NCBI GenBank assembly: GCA_947471745.1
Contig: CANJKZ010000504.1
Span: forward strand, 659,014 to 723,013
Direction of reading: 5' to 3'
DNA: 64,000 nucleotides
Source: Closterium sp. Naga37s-1
Lineage: Eukaryota; Streptophyta; Zygnematophyceae; Desmidiales; Closteriaceae
Each line of letters starts with the position of its first letter. Within the stretch, counting starts at the first letter, position 1. The notes beneath the pieces are model-generated. The model had not been told where the DNA came from and did not search any database. It was given only the letters and a program-made list of their open reading frames with translations. The translations under genes and the position numbers were made by a program. Positions 50,601 through 62,500 of this stretch are shown one piece after another.

Positions 50601-51307
50601 ACCGCTCGGCTTCTGACAGGCTAATCGCACGCTGCAGCGCGATAAAAGACGTCTCTAAATCAGCAAGGAAGGCGCGGTGGGATGCTGTCGCCGTGGCGCA
50701 GTGGAGCAGCTTCGTAGATAAGCAAGCCTGGAGGGATTGGGAGAACAGACGAGGAACAAGGAGAACATGGAGAAGGATGGTGGGTGTGAACGAGCGAGAA
50801 ACAGGTAAAACAGGGAGACCGTACTGTCTATCAAGAGACGAAGTGCCTGCATTGATTCATTAGAAGCAGTATAGGTCATTCAGATGCTGCACGCATCCCT
50901 GCCTCATATGCCATAAAGGCACAATGACAGTTCTTAATAGCTTAGCAACCTGCCTGCTGCTTGGCTGGGTCTTTAAAGCTGCATGCCGAATCGCTTGTCG
51001 AGAACATAAGCGACGCGCCGATCGCGCTGACCTCCCCGAAAGGATTGAATCTCGACCGTAGAAACACCTCCGAGACAAGGCACAGGAAGACCACAGCTAT
51101 CAGGAGCACCGCCGATGCCGAAAAGCGAATGCTTGACCGTCCTTCCGTTTGTAGCAGCTTCGTTTAAAGACACAGAAGGTCGACCTTGCGGGGAATCTCC
51201 CTCTCTTTGCTGGCCGATCCCGGAACTAATCCGCCGAAAGAGGAAGTTTCCTGAGAGACAGTATGGCCATGATCCGACGGCTGCTGCGTGCGTCTTAAAG
51301 GCCTCAT
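44859..51307 (-). CDS. FUT8/GT23-like glycosyltransferase, type II membrane protein, multi-exon
   Basis: Exons deduced from GT/AG borders: about 51164-50950 (hydrophobic segment LLIAVVFLCLVSEVFL), 50727 to about 49820 (coiled-coil start and long acidic region), 49165-48881 (acidic, ends RPFPPW), 48400-47697 (FLLVDGRQIYRQY, GIGAQISWLTGALAEAV, ITYYER, WSCYFAPET), 46746-46515 (GRPWQHMQRTVEV, WWFAQATRYLMRY), 45913-45674 (VHVRQGDKSTEMRLLPLSAY, MWLSTE) and 45200-44859 (SDNAFVNLVLAAEADLFVGT, then stop). VHVR-x2-DK and the C-terminal SDN...ADLFVGT block match the GT23 pattern of alpha-1,6-fucosyltransferase and NodZ, so a Golgi GDP-fucose transferase is likely; the acceptor is unknown. The long acidic stem is unusual. 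The 5' start is unsure: an ATG at 51307 is followed in the same frame by TAA at 51166-51164 before the membrane segment. Exons 3, 4 and 5 have partial tandem copies beside them. Confidence 0.72.
46200..47190 (-). repeat. Tandem copies of glycosyltransferase exon 5 and its ends
   Basis: The exon at 46746-46515 has a near-complete second copy at 47026-46806, about 280 bp away, with its own acceptor. A third copy of the exon start lies at 47180-47110 (GRPWQHMPRTVEM). The exon 3' end with its donor (ADGWPE, then GTGAG) recurs at about 46420-46360 and 46270-46225. One copy each of start and end suffices for the protein, so the rest lie in introns or are optional exons. Confidence 0.8.
47424..47662. 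repeat. (CA)n/(TG)n microsatellite in an intron
   Basis: Imperfect CACACATG repeats (47450-47550) pass into nearly pure (CA)n (47555-47655). It begins only about 35 bases downstream of a donor site (47697/47696). Cys/Val- and His/Thr-rich open frames here are repeat artefacts. Confidence 0.95.
48315..48600 (-). repeat. Tandem copy of exon 4 start
   Basis: The acceptor plus GADEDNLPLTRRVQHDLWLH at 48400-48315 is repeated upstream at 48591-48505 as GADEDNLPVTRRVQHDLWLH, unit about 190 bp, including the same intron end CCCATCACAG. Only the 48400 copy reads into the rest of the exon. Confidence 0.85.
49120..49470 (-). repeat. Three tandem copies around the start of exon 3
   Basis: A unit of about 100-120 bp containing GATTGCTGCATCACAGCGT and CAGGCAGGGAGCCGTTGGGG (plus strand) occurs at 49130-49230, 49265-49345 and 49370-49465. 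On the gene strand each carries a QQGARLQ.AVMQQSL-like exon start after a possible acceptor. Confidence 0.8.
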
Positions 51308-53477
51308 TCCGCCTAGAACTTTGGCGACTTACGCGCCGCGTTATGGCGTGGGAGTGGCTAGCGGCGAGTAGCGAATGGTGATGATAGGTAACGGGAGGAG
51401 CTTCTGTCTCAGGATTGGTCTGAAACCAATGCAGCGGGTCGAAATAGAGTTGAATCCGTACAAATCGGTCGACGGCAACTCAAAGTACTATGTCGAGAGG
51501 AGGAATGTGCGCTGCGAGCGGCCAGTGGTTGAAGGGAAGGGCGACGCGGTGTGCTATTAAGGATGATGCGATTAGTTAATGATGTGACACTGATATTTTG
51601 ATTATTTACAAGTAATGTAAGACCCGGGTGGTCGATATCGGAACGCAATGCGACATATTGGACCTGAACAGGAAGCCTTATCTCAAATTAACGGAAAAAC
51701 TAGGGGATTTGATACCGAGGAGAAAAAACGCGACGATTGGCGGGTCTCTGACGCATGCTAGACAATGCCAAGGGTAACGTAGCGGTCTGAAGGATTACAG
51801 AAAAGCTAATAACGAGTATATCACAAACAAGGTTTGCTGCCTAGTCTGTGCTAAGCATCCCACTAGCATCAGAGAGCTCGCATCGCATTCAGAGTGCATG
51901 AAGCACGGACAATGGAGAGGTATCGCCGAACCAGGACTGAGTCAGGAGCATTACCATGCTCCATTGAGGGAATGCATTATTCGTTGTCACCGCAAGACGA
52001 CATAAACCTACACAGGTTCACGTTCATAAGTTTGACTAAGGAACTCCACGCCCAATCCAGCAGAATGTAATGAATTTACAGACACATGTTCACGTATACC
52101 TGTGTGTGGAATTCAAGCCTTGGGATTTGCATGGCTGCGTGTGTGGAACGCGAGTGTTGGGATCTTCATGGCAGGCCCAAGAATGTTGTCAGATCAGAAC
52201 TGGCGAAAATGCGAGACCCAAGGGAGCCTTCGAGACCATCCCAGGGCTTGTGCACAGTTCTGTCCAGATCTGCGTGTCATTTTTGTCCAGTACTTTTCCC
52301 AGCCAGACCCAAGGGAAGGGTCCATCCATGCTTGTGAAAATGATCGCGCAGATTCCCTCTCGCTGAATGCGCACGACGAAACCGCATGCGTGCGAATGCG
52401 GAGGCGGCTAACCACTCGCAAAGTTACATCATTCGTCGATACTCTCCGTGTATGCGCCTCGACTCACTGACACACAGGAGTGGTTCGTACACGACACAGT
52501 TGACATACCAAAGAAAACAGGAGGGAACGACGGACCGCCCTGGTTTCGGGTTTCTGATTTATTTCGGCAGTGGTTTTTGACACCGCCTTGCTTCGCGCTT
52601 GAGTCCGATACCTTCGGTCAGTTATTTACGCTATTCTTACCGAAGCGCCTTCTCCCTACGGGGGGTTGGTTTCCTCCGGGGATCTCCTTAAAGCCCAAAA
52701 AAAAAATTACGCTATTGCCTCTTTTCGAGTCCAGATACTAATATTGTGCTTATTTATCAGGACATCATAAATTGAATTGTCGCGTCAATTACGAGAGGAG
52801 CTCGGGAAAAAAAAAATATACACCCGTCATGGAGGGCATGCCATTTGGTAGGCATCAACCCTAAACACCATGAGGTAAGGTGTTTAGGGTTGATGCCTCC
52901 CAAATGGCCAGCCATCCGAGAGGGTTTTATTTTTTCCACTGGCCACTAAACTAAAACTAGGTAACTTCAGAATTTTCCTGGTCACAGGAAATTGGAAATG
53001 TCGAAATCAGCTGCCCCAAGGAATCGGACGCGAGCGGAGAAGCGAGGCGGTGTCAAAGCCACTGCTCAAAGGTATCGGAAACTTGAAAACAGGGCGATCC
53101 GTCATTTCCTCAGAAAACAGGAATGCATCTGACAACTTCTGTTGGCAACGTGAGCGAACTCCGCGACACTCGCGAGCAAACCTTCACGGTCGCGATCTAA
53201 TTTCCTCACAGCACAGGTTGATTCATTCGCCTATATTTACAGCATAAGAATAATGACACTAGGGGGCAAAAAGGGACTTAGTATGATTGGATAAATCAAC
53301 AAAAGGAATATCAGAACGCAAGGAGGTATGTACCACAAGTCCAATCAACACACAGTACTGCCTAACAACCCTTACTCCATTTCTCAGGTCCACATGAAAT
53401 CCATTACCCTACGCACAAACCACAACACAGTGAACCTCTCATTTATGTACACCTCAATTTATTCCACCATCCCATGC
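51308..53477. other. Intergenic region, no gene recognised
   Basis: Mixed composition with only short frames. It holds the promoter side of the glycosyltransferase gene (upstream of 51307) and the 3' flank of the next gene. A foldback sequence is listed separately. No tRNA, rRNA or repeat family was recognised. Confidence 0.5.
52804..52942. repeat. Foldback (inverted repeat) about 140 bp, MITE- or hairpin-like
   Basis: The inner arms GCCATTTGG..GGCATCAACC and its complement pair over 30 bp with one mismatch around the loop ATGAGGTAA (52875-52883 region). The outer arms continue less well (GGAAAAAA ... CATGG against CCATCC ... TTTTTTCC), for about 60 bp per arm. The inner arm contains AACCCTAAAC. 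No clear target duplication was found. Confidence 0.75.
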
Positions 53478-56400
53478 CTAGGCTGATTCACCGCTCTGTT
53501 CGCTCGTCTTCTGCTTCCTCTGCTTCTTCACCTTCTTAACCTTGACTTTCACTCGCTTCTCCTTCTGCCTTTTCTGCTTAATCGCCTTGCTCCTTTTGCC
53601 CTTCCTTTCTCTCCTCAACGACACAGTCCCTCCCACTGGCCCCTCCCGACCCTGATTCGACCCCATCTCCCCAACCTCCCCTGGCCTCTCCCCTTCCCCA
53701 ACCCCTTGCAATTCCACCCTTCCATCACTACCACCAGCAGCAGCTGCTTCAACAGTTGCTTCTGTCACCTCACCTCCCAAACTGCTCCCATAACTCCTCA
53801 GCGTCCCACCCTCTTGCTCCAGGTTCACCCCTTTTTGCCCTTCCCCCTCACGACTCACTATCTCTTGCTGCAGCAGCTGCTGCTGCTGCTGTGGCTGTGA
53901 CGGTCTTTGCTGCAACTGCTGCCACTGCCCCTCCCCCTCACTCCCTTCACCACCCCTGGGGTCCAACTGACGCTGCACCCTCTGCTCCCCTCCTCCTTGC
54001 GTGTCTTGCCCTCGTTCCACAGGAGTATCTGACGATGGTACTGCAATCAACCTCTCTGCTGCCTTCTGTTCCAGCCTGACCGTTTGATCCACTCCTGGAT
54101 GGCGCTCTGCTGTTCCGTCGTTCTGCTCCTCATGGCCCTCTTGTCCTTCCACTTGCTTCCCCTCTCGTTGCTCCTTTCCAGTGTCCTGCTGCTGTGTCAT
54201 CGACTGCTGTTGCCCCGGCTCCTGCTCCCGCTGCTCCTGCTTCTGCTGCTGCTCGATTCGCTTGGCCCGCTTTGCTTTCTCCCCACTGCCCGCTCCTCCT
54301 CCTTCCGCCTCCGCCTCTCCTTGCGCATCTGCTCCCGTTTCGCCCCCTTCGCCCGCGTCTGCTTCGCCAGTGCCCTCCTGAGCATCAGAATTATCAGGTA
54401 CAGCTTCGTTGCCGGCCGCACCCTTCGGAACCAATATCTGACCAACAGAGCGCGGAGGGGCGGAGGGACAGAACGATCGAGGGTTTAAAGGGACGGAGAG
54501 AGGAGAGAGAAGGGAAAAAGGGAGGTGAAGTGGGGCAGGAGGGAGAGAATGTAAGGGACGCGGAAGGGATGAATGCGGAAGAGAGAGAGAGAGCGCTGCC
54601 GTGACAAAAATATTCGTTCATTGAGATTATTCTTCAAATGGAGTGGGAGAAAGCGCCTAAGGCCGACTGAAATCCGTTGTCCCTTCCCTTGTACAACACA
54701 TACCACTTTATTTCCAATGGTTCGAACGTCGTAGAACTTGCCCGAGAGCCGTGCGATTTCCTCCACAGCCTTATCGTGGACCGTTGGATCGCGCGCCACC
54801 AGCTCGTCGTACGCCGCGTCAAACACGTCCCTCCAAAACTGCTTATATCGCGGATGGAGTTTCGGAAAAGGAGGTTGTATAGGAAGAAGAAACGGAGAGG
54901 AAAGGCGGAAAGGAGGAGGGAGGGGGAAGGGGAGGGGGGGGAAGGGGGAGCGGGCGGGCGGGCCAGAAGGGGGGAGAGTAGGGGTTGGGGGGAGGATGGG
55001 GAAAAGAGGGGGAGGAAAGAAGAGAAAACGAGAAGGTCCTGGATGTGTGAGGACTGGAATATAGGTGACCACATGATCGAACTCGCTTCTAGTCTCGCCT
55101 GATTTGGCGATACGACCATCACGCGATCGGCGACTTGCGCGGCGCCGACTGGCGCGACTCGACGTACCTCGTCGATGAGGCGATACGGGGCCTCTTGGAA
55201 GTACTCCCACTCGTCCTCCACCAGCTGGATTCGCTGACGCAGCTCCTGCTGACGTGTCACGAGCACGACGAGCCACGGGGAGGGAGGGACACGGCGCGGA
55301 AGGAGACGTTTCGATAAAGATCGCGCGTGGGAAGGCGGCGAGACAATGCGGAAAAACGGGGGGAGGGAGGGGGGGGAATGCGGCAGAAGAGAGGGCATTC
55401 AAACGCAGGAGTGAAGCATGAAGACAACGACCGGAAGAAAAGAGCGGAGAGTTAAGGGTGAGGGAGAAGGGAATCGGAAGGCACCAGCAGCAGAAGCAGG
55501 GACGGAGGGGAGAGGGAATGGAGGAAGGTGGGAACGGGGGAGCGGGAGAGGGTGGGGATGGGGGGGAGGAAGTGGTGAAAGAGAAAGAAAGGAGAGATTG
55601 TGCAACACTCCACTAAGATTACGCTCATTCTCGGTGCCTCTACCTCTCTCACCTTCTCATCCATGTCGCCTCCTACGAGCAAATCCTCCGACGCTGACAA
55701 ATCCAGCGCCGCCATCATCGCCGCCATTTCCGCGTCGCGCCCTCTCACCAGCGCCCGAGTCACTTTCCCAACCGCGCCGCCTCCCCCCGCGCTCACCCTC
55801 CCCCAGGGGCCACGCCCCCCGCCACGTTTCCCCCAGCCGCCAATTTCGCCGCCGCCCCCTGTTCCCCCGAGTAACCAGCTCCCCCCACCCAGCCCCACGC
55901 CCTCGACAAACAGTAATTTGGCGGGGTCGCTTCGGCCGCTGGCGTACTCGCCGTTTCCGCCTGCGTCGTCTCCGCCGGAACCTGCGGCGGCGGCTGCGGC
56001 GATGATATCGACGGCGGAAAGATCGATTGCGCGGGTGGACAGGAGGAACGAGGCCGTGAGCAGCAACGCAGAGAAGACCAAAATCAGCTGCAACTGCGAT
56101 AAACTGGACACACCCCAGAGCAGCGCTTTCGATTTTGAATCCCCGCCGCCACGCCCGCACTCTCCGCAGCCGTGACACGCGCTTTTAAGTTTTAATCCGG
56201 GGGGGCATTGCGCGGGGTGTAGCGTCAGTCTCATTCCCGGAGACGTCGACACGCGCGCGCACTTTTGCGGGGGCGGCGACGGGGACGGCGTGAAAAGCGC
56301 GGTCGGCGGCGCCAAGTCGTGCTCCTCCGCGCACGCCGCTCCGCCGACTCCCATCTTACCCTGGCGCCCCCAGCGCGACGCCGCGGAAGCCTCGGGGTCT

Positions 56401-57140
56401 CTAAGCGGCGTTCGGATACGGGCGTTGGAAAACGGGAGGAGAGAGTTAGGAGGAGTGGTAGGCGATGAGCTAGAAGATGAGTGGGACGATGAGTGAGGCG
56501 GTGAGCGAGGAGGCGAGGTGTGAAGAACTGAGGGTGGCGACGAGGCACGCACACCGGCACCGGCGGGATCGGCACCAGATGAGGTTCGTCGCTCGAACGG
56601 CTTAGCAGCGGGGGACGCGCTGCCCGGAGCTTCGGAATTCCCCGGGGGGTTCGCGACACGGGTGGAAGCCGGGAAGGGGAACGGCGGAGGGTGCGGCGGG
56701 AGCTGGTGGCGGGAAAGAGGTTGAGCAGGTGAGTCAGAATTAACTACCGTACATGTTTCGGCGGCTGACACGCCCAAACTGCTGCTTCCTTTGCTTCTTA
56801 CAACCGTTGCCCGGGCCGATGTAGATGGGTCACTGAGTCTGCGATCAGTGGAGGAAGACTGGTTACCAGCCACGTTTTCGCGATTATCATCTGCGTGCTC
56901 TTGCGACCGCTCGCGCGTGCTGGGCTGAACCTGGGCCGGGCGAAGAGTTCGACTGTCGATTGATGACCGTTCAGTGGGTGAGTTGGATGATGCTCTGTGG
57001 TGCACCGAGGAAGGATGAACCACTGCCATCCACTGCGAGATCGCACGTTGATCGCAGGATACCCACGACCCTCGCTCGTCCAACCCACGATCCTCGCTCG
57101 TCCAGGAACACAGCGATAGGATAGACTGAACTTCTTTCAA
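53478..57140 (-). CDS. Unrecognised single-pass membrane protein with coiled-coil and basic tail
   Basis: Four exons joined in phase 0 by GT...AG borders: 57140-55614, 55245-55168, 54838-54704 and 54437-53478. Exon 1 encodes a long Ser/Pro-rich N-terminus, one hydrophobic segment LQLILVFSALLLTASFLL (about 56105-56050) and a Gly-rich stretch ending RDAEMAAMMAALDL. Exons 2-3 give a compact charged helical part (ELRQRIQLVEDEWEYFQ, FWRDVFDAAYDEL, GKFYDVRTIGNK). Exon 4 is Gln/Glu/Gly-rich and low-complexity. It ends with a strongly basic tract (RRERKGKRSKAIKQKRQKEK and similar) and a stop at 53478. The ATG at 57140 opens the long first exon. No family is recognised. The layout suggests a membrane-anchored protein, but function and topology are open. 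Confidence 0.6.
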
Positions 57141-59513
57141 CCAGGAGCTTAACTACCCAGTACGTTGAACCTTAATAGCTGAGAAGGGAACTTAACTAGC
57201 CTACACGCTGAGACTTCAGAACTTGGAAGGGACCTTCACCAGCCTGTATGCTGAACCGATTCGTCTATATGTCCAGGAGAACGGGAAGGGTGAAAGCGTC
57301 AAACTTATATTATTATTGTTCAGCGAGATATGGGGCTTCAACAGGGACCACCACAGGGCTTTCGGAGAATAGTAGAAGGTAGAGAAAATACCTAAAGAGG
57401 AAAGCGGCTGCGACAGCGGACGCCCCCTGCTATTACAAACGGTTTTCTACGATATAGAAACATCTTTCGTTGACAAAGTAAAGTGGTCCGAGGAGCTACG
57501 GAGGCGACCATATTAGAGGTTGGCGTGGTAAGCTATAATTTGATGGAAGAAGCTGGAGTTACCAACAAGTTCCACAAACCAAGCAGGTGGACCGTGGAAC
57601 ATCTAGGTAGGATGGCACCACCCTTGACGGAGCCCTGCCCTAGCTTCCCCCTTGAGAAACGCGTGTGAGGAGCAGATGTCGGGAATACTAGCGGGGAACA
57701 CGGAGGGGAAGCCAGGTGGGTAACTCAAGGTATGATGCTCGTCGTGCTTTTAGGTTTGTCGACTGAGGCAAACCAAGGGCTCGAAGGGGAACCTCACCAC
57801 TTGGTTCGGTGGTTCTTTACGGGTGGTCGGGATAATCTTGAAGACGCACGGATGCATGGTTTGGCTTTTGCTGAATTAGGCTTGGAATTGCAAGGCAAGC
57901 CCGAAGTTTGGTTTGGAGAGATTACGTCTGAGGGAGACAAGAACCAAGGGAACTGTAGTCTCGCCGCTGACGAATCACGAAACGAGATGGTAGGTGAGGT
58001 GATATGACAGCGTTGCCCCCGTACCTGCTGGGTGCTCGTTGAACCAGGAATTACAGGTCTGGTCCCGAATACGTCGTCGATTGGGCAAGCCGTCATCGTC
58101 ACGACGTATGGGACGGACGGAGCGCGAGGTCGCACATGCGCTCGGCACCTCCTTGGTGCCAACAACTACTGCTGCTCGCGACTTGTGATCAACACAGCAA
58201 TCCGTCAAACGGGGGCGCTTGCGGAAGATACGTGGGCCGATGAGGACACAGGCGAGTTTCGCATAGACGTCACCAGCGAAACGGCGACCAATGGCGGTCT
58301 GCTTACTGTGGGGAATCCACAGGTGAACAGTAGTAAGCAAGGGCTGTCGCCGGGCCGGAGCAATAACGAGGGTTCGTGCTTGCGAATTTGACGTCCTGCT
58401 CTTGTATTTGGCTGTTGTATTCGTGCTTGATGACGTCCCACAGTGGCGCACGCCTCGAAGCATGACCTTATCAAGGAGGATAGGCCGGGGAGAGCGCCTT
58501 GGGCACGTCAAATTGGAATTGGAGGTTCGGCAAGTTACCAATACTGTGGCGGCGGCGGTTTTGCTGCATCCAAGTCCGCTTTAAAAACACGGCTCCTCAA
58601 GAAACATAGTAGAGATCCAGAGAATATAAACTTCTCCATTTCTTACAGCCCGCAGCCCAAAATGATCAGCATTCATAACGTTGATGTGTGTTTTTGCATG
58701 CAGTGCTTTGTCAAGAGAGGCTTGATTCTTCGAGACACTGCATCATATCATCTTCAAGTGCTCACCCATCAAGTCCTTCCATACCTGGTACGGAGAGTCA
58801 AACGTTAGTACATCCTGCGGCGGATATTCATATTGTGATAGCCAAATGTTTTTAGATTCCCCAACAATTTCATTTGATACTACCTCGAGTCGCCTTCAGA
58901 AGTTGCGCGCGGCTAACATGTGCCAAGCCTCCCTTCCGATGTCCTTGCCTAGCTAAAAACCCTCGCTCATCATCGATAATCATGAAAAAGTGATTACGGT
59001 AAGTTGGGCCGAACAAAGGCGCATGCGCTAATACGGTAAGGTAAAAAAAATGCCACTCATATATGCGCTTATACATAGGCAACAGCCCATAGGCCTATTA
59101 GTCAAGAGGATATGTGGTAAGCACATGCGATACGGTAATGATAAGGGTACCCCTGTATTGTAACTGTTAAGGCTCTAAAGAGAAATCTTTGTAGAGAGCA
59201 ATTCTTACACAAATCTTTCTGATAGACAGTAACGTAAACACAGTACATTTCATCCGAAGTTTAAACCGATACAAAAACAAGTACAACGTCTTTCACCACC
59301 ATTACACACAATTTCATCCAGACCTCCACAAGGCAGAAGCAACAAACACACACACTTCTATAAGAAACCATGGACAACCGTAGAAAAAGCGGTAGGAGCA
59401 CCGGTTGTAACACTTCACGCTATTCTTCCTGTTCCACCAAGATAGAGTAGGATCTCAATACCAGTGTCAGAATGCCCCTCCCTCCAACAACAGCAGCTTC
59501 AGCAGAAGCCGCT
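57141..59513. other. Intergenic region, no gene recognised
   Basis: Short unrelated frames only, the longest being 58032-58391 (+) and 58541-57975 (-), neither with a recognisable domain or intron pattern. Base composition is balanced. The right end (59100-59513) is AT-rich and is probably the 3' flank of the carboxypeptidase gene. Confidence 0.5.
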
Positions 59514-59555
59514 GCACTTGAAGCAGCAGCAGCAGCAGCAGCAGCAGTGGCAAGC
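59514..59555. repeat. CAG/GCA trinucleotide repeat
   Basis: About eight GCA units at 59524-59549 within AAGCAGCAGCAG ... GTGGCAAG, just downstream of the carboxypeptidase stop codon, so probably in its 3' UTR. Confidence 0.85.
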
Positions 59556-59560
59556 TGTAA

Positions 59561-62500
59561 CTATTCCACTGTCATCAGCACATCTGAAGCTGCTCCAACC
59601 ACCGGATCAGCATCAGCCTCAGCAGCAGCACCAACACCCACAGCCCGCTCACCAGCACCATCGGCTACAATCACCCCGTTCACCAAGCGATCAGAACCGA
59701 CCATTTCCATACCTATCCACTCCTCGCGTTCTGGACCGTCCAGATCGCCGGCGGAGCCAGACGCGAAATCTGAGCCGTCGAGCAGCGGCAGGTTGAGAAT
59801 GAAGCGGCGGAGCATCTCGAGAGATGCCTCGGGCTGATCCATGGGAACCATGTGGCCCGCCTCATGCACCTGGTGGGGGGAGGAAGAGGGAGAGGGGGAG
59901 GGAGAAAGAGGAGACACAGGCAGGGGAGAAACGTGGAGAAGAGTAAAAAGCGTGAACAGGAGAGGGGTTCCCAGCAGGACGAGAGGAAAAAAAAAGCAGA
60001 GGAACGAGAAGCGAAAGCAAGAGGGAAGCAAGAGGGGGTCCTCGCCATGCGATGACTAGAACCAAACTCACCCGCAGGAAGGAGAGAGGCTCCGCAATTC
60101 TAGCCGATCCAGCCGTCTGCCCGTTGACAACAAAGGGCTGCCACGGGGCCTTAGCAGCGGTCCATGCCGGGCCACTTCATGGAAGGCAAACAAAGCAATG
60201 CCTACATGGAAGGCAACTCACGCGCAGGAAGGAGAGCGGCTCGGCGATTCTAGCGGATCCAGCGGTCTGGCCGTTGACAACGAAGGGCTGCCACGGGGCC
60301 TTGGCATAGCGGTCCATGCCGGGCCACTTCATGGAGTTCACCCACCACGAGTTGCCTGGGAGGGAGGGAGTGCAGGAAAAGCCAGAGATGGAGGAGAAAG
60401 GCCTTGCCTTCTAGCCAGCTCGGATAAGGCCTTGGCGTAGCGGTCCATGCCCGGCCACTTCATGGAGTCGAACCACCACGAGTTGCCTGGGAGGGAGGGA
60501 GGAAAGAGAGGAGAGAGAGGAGAGTGAGAGATAGAGCAACAAGAGGTGCGGCAGGGAGGGAGGTAAGAGAGAACGGGGGTGCGGCTTGGGTCGTCTTGGC
60601 ATAAGCGGTCCATGCCGGGCCACTTCATGAGTTCACACCAGCCAGCGTCTCCGGCATACACCAGCACGCGCACGTCTGCAGCGAGCAGGTGAGGCACCTC
60701 CCCTATCCACTCCCCCCACCCTGTCCGCCCCCTCCTGCATGGCACTCACCGATCCAGTTGCAGATATAGTCAGCGTCGCCAGCATACACCAGCACGCGCA
60801 CGTGTGCAGCGAGCAGGTGAGGAACCTTGGGAGCAAGGTCTCTCATGAAGTCAAAGAGCATGGCATGATACACACGGCTGCTGCAGCTCTCCCACTTGCG
60901 GTCGCCCACGCCCAGCGCCTTGCGCACCCAGGGGAGTGCGAGGAACTTGTCAGCGGCTGACATGTCGTAGCACAAAGGGTCGTCTCCACACTCTATGCGC
61001 ACATCGTAGGGCTGATTGGAGGCGGGTTGGGGGAAGGGGAAGGGGAAGGGGAAGGCGAGGGCGAGAGGGTGGGCGAGGCGAAAGGCGAGGAAGGAGGGGT
61101 GGGGATGGGACGGTAAGCGGAGGAAGGGGAAGAACATGAATGGGGCGTGGGCGCACGTTAAGGTGGCTTGAACTGGCAGCCACGCACACACGTGGGCGGC
61201 GGATGGATAGTGGCTTGGCTACCAATTCTATTCAAGCGCGTACGTTGAATGAACTGGTAGCCGCGCACACACGTGGGCATACAACTAGATGAGAGCACGA
61301 GGCGAAAGGCGCATGTTGAGGTGGCTTGAACTGGTAGCCACGTGCACACGTGGGCATGCAATGCAACTAGACGAGGGCAACAGGATGGGCGTATGTTAAG
61401 GTGGCCTGAACCGCTAGCAGCATACACAGAGCCCCAGAACCGGGGAGAGACCAGGGCGAGGGGCGCGTGGAAAGCAAAACACGTGGGCATGCATTCGTGA
61501 GCGTATGGGCGAGAGCATGGGCATGAGCAAACGTTGAGGTTGAGGTGGTCTGAGCTGGTGGTGGCAGCATAGCGGCATACACAGAAGTGGGTGGACTGTG
61601 GAGAAAGCAGCATAGCAGCACATGAGAACGGACATGGGGCAAGTGCATGGACGGCGGCGGGGGAGGGGGCGGGAGCGGATGCGGGGGCGGAGGCGAGGGG
61701 AAGGGCGTACGTTGAGGGTGCCTGAGCCCGTGGCAGCATATACGGAGCTCCAGAACTGCTCGCATATGATGAACGCTGCCCCACAGCTGATTCTCCCCGA
61801 CTCTCCTGCACAGGGGGGGGGAGGGGTTTAGGAGAGTAGAATAGGGGAAAAGGGAGGTGATTGTGAGTGGACATAGAGGGAAAGAGCGGGGTTGGGGGGC
61901 GACGTGGGAAAGCGCGGAGGAGCAGCAGGGGAGGAGAGGTGGGAAGGTGGGTGGGGGCAGCGTGAAGGGAAGGGAGAGGGGACGGGGTGACAACAGCTTA
62001 ATAAATGCAGGAAAAGTGGAGAGCGTTTAGTTGAAGTAGAAAATGGGCACGTCCCTGAACTAAACGAGCGGAGGTGGGAAGAGGCGTGGAGGGGGGGAGA
62101 GGCGGGGAGAGGGGATGGGAAAGGCTGAGCGAGTGCCTGCCTGCCACAACGAGGTAGCTTCAGTCAAGCGAGATTCTAAGGACACACAACGGTTGGACGA
62201 GCTACGGGCCTCCCCACGCCCCAACCGCCTCCCTCCCCTCCCCTTCCAGCACCTTCTCCCCCCACCCCACTGTTCCAACCTGCTCCAGTCCCCTCCCCTC
62301 CCCCTCTCGTTCTCACCGCAAGCAAGAATGGGCGGCCAAGTGGCAGGGCTTGGTGAAGAGCTGGAAGTGGTGCAGCTGTTACTGGGTGGCTCATATGGGC
62401 TGACTCGAGTCTGGACACATCGCCACCCATCCACCACCCCACACTCCCTCCCCTCTTCCCCCTCGCTCGCCCCACCCCACTCACCGCAGGAGTGCGCGGC

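Noticed and set aside
57732-58808. Short genes in the 57-59 kb interval
   Set aside because: Frames of 60-190 codons without domains, introns or neighbours to support them, and about as expected by chance at this composition.
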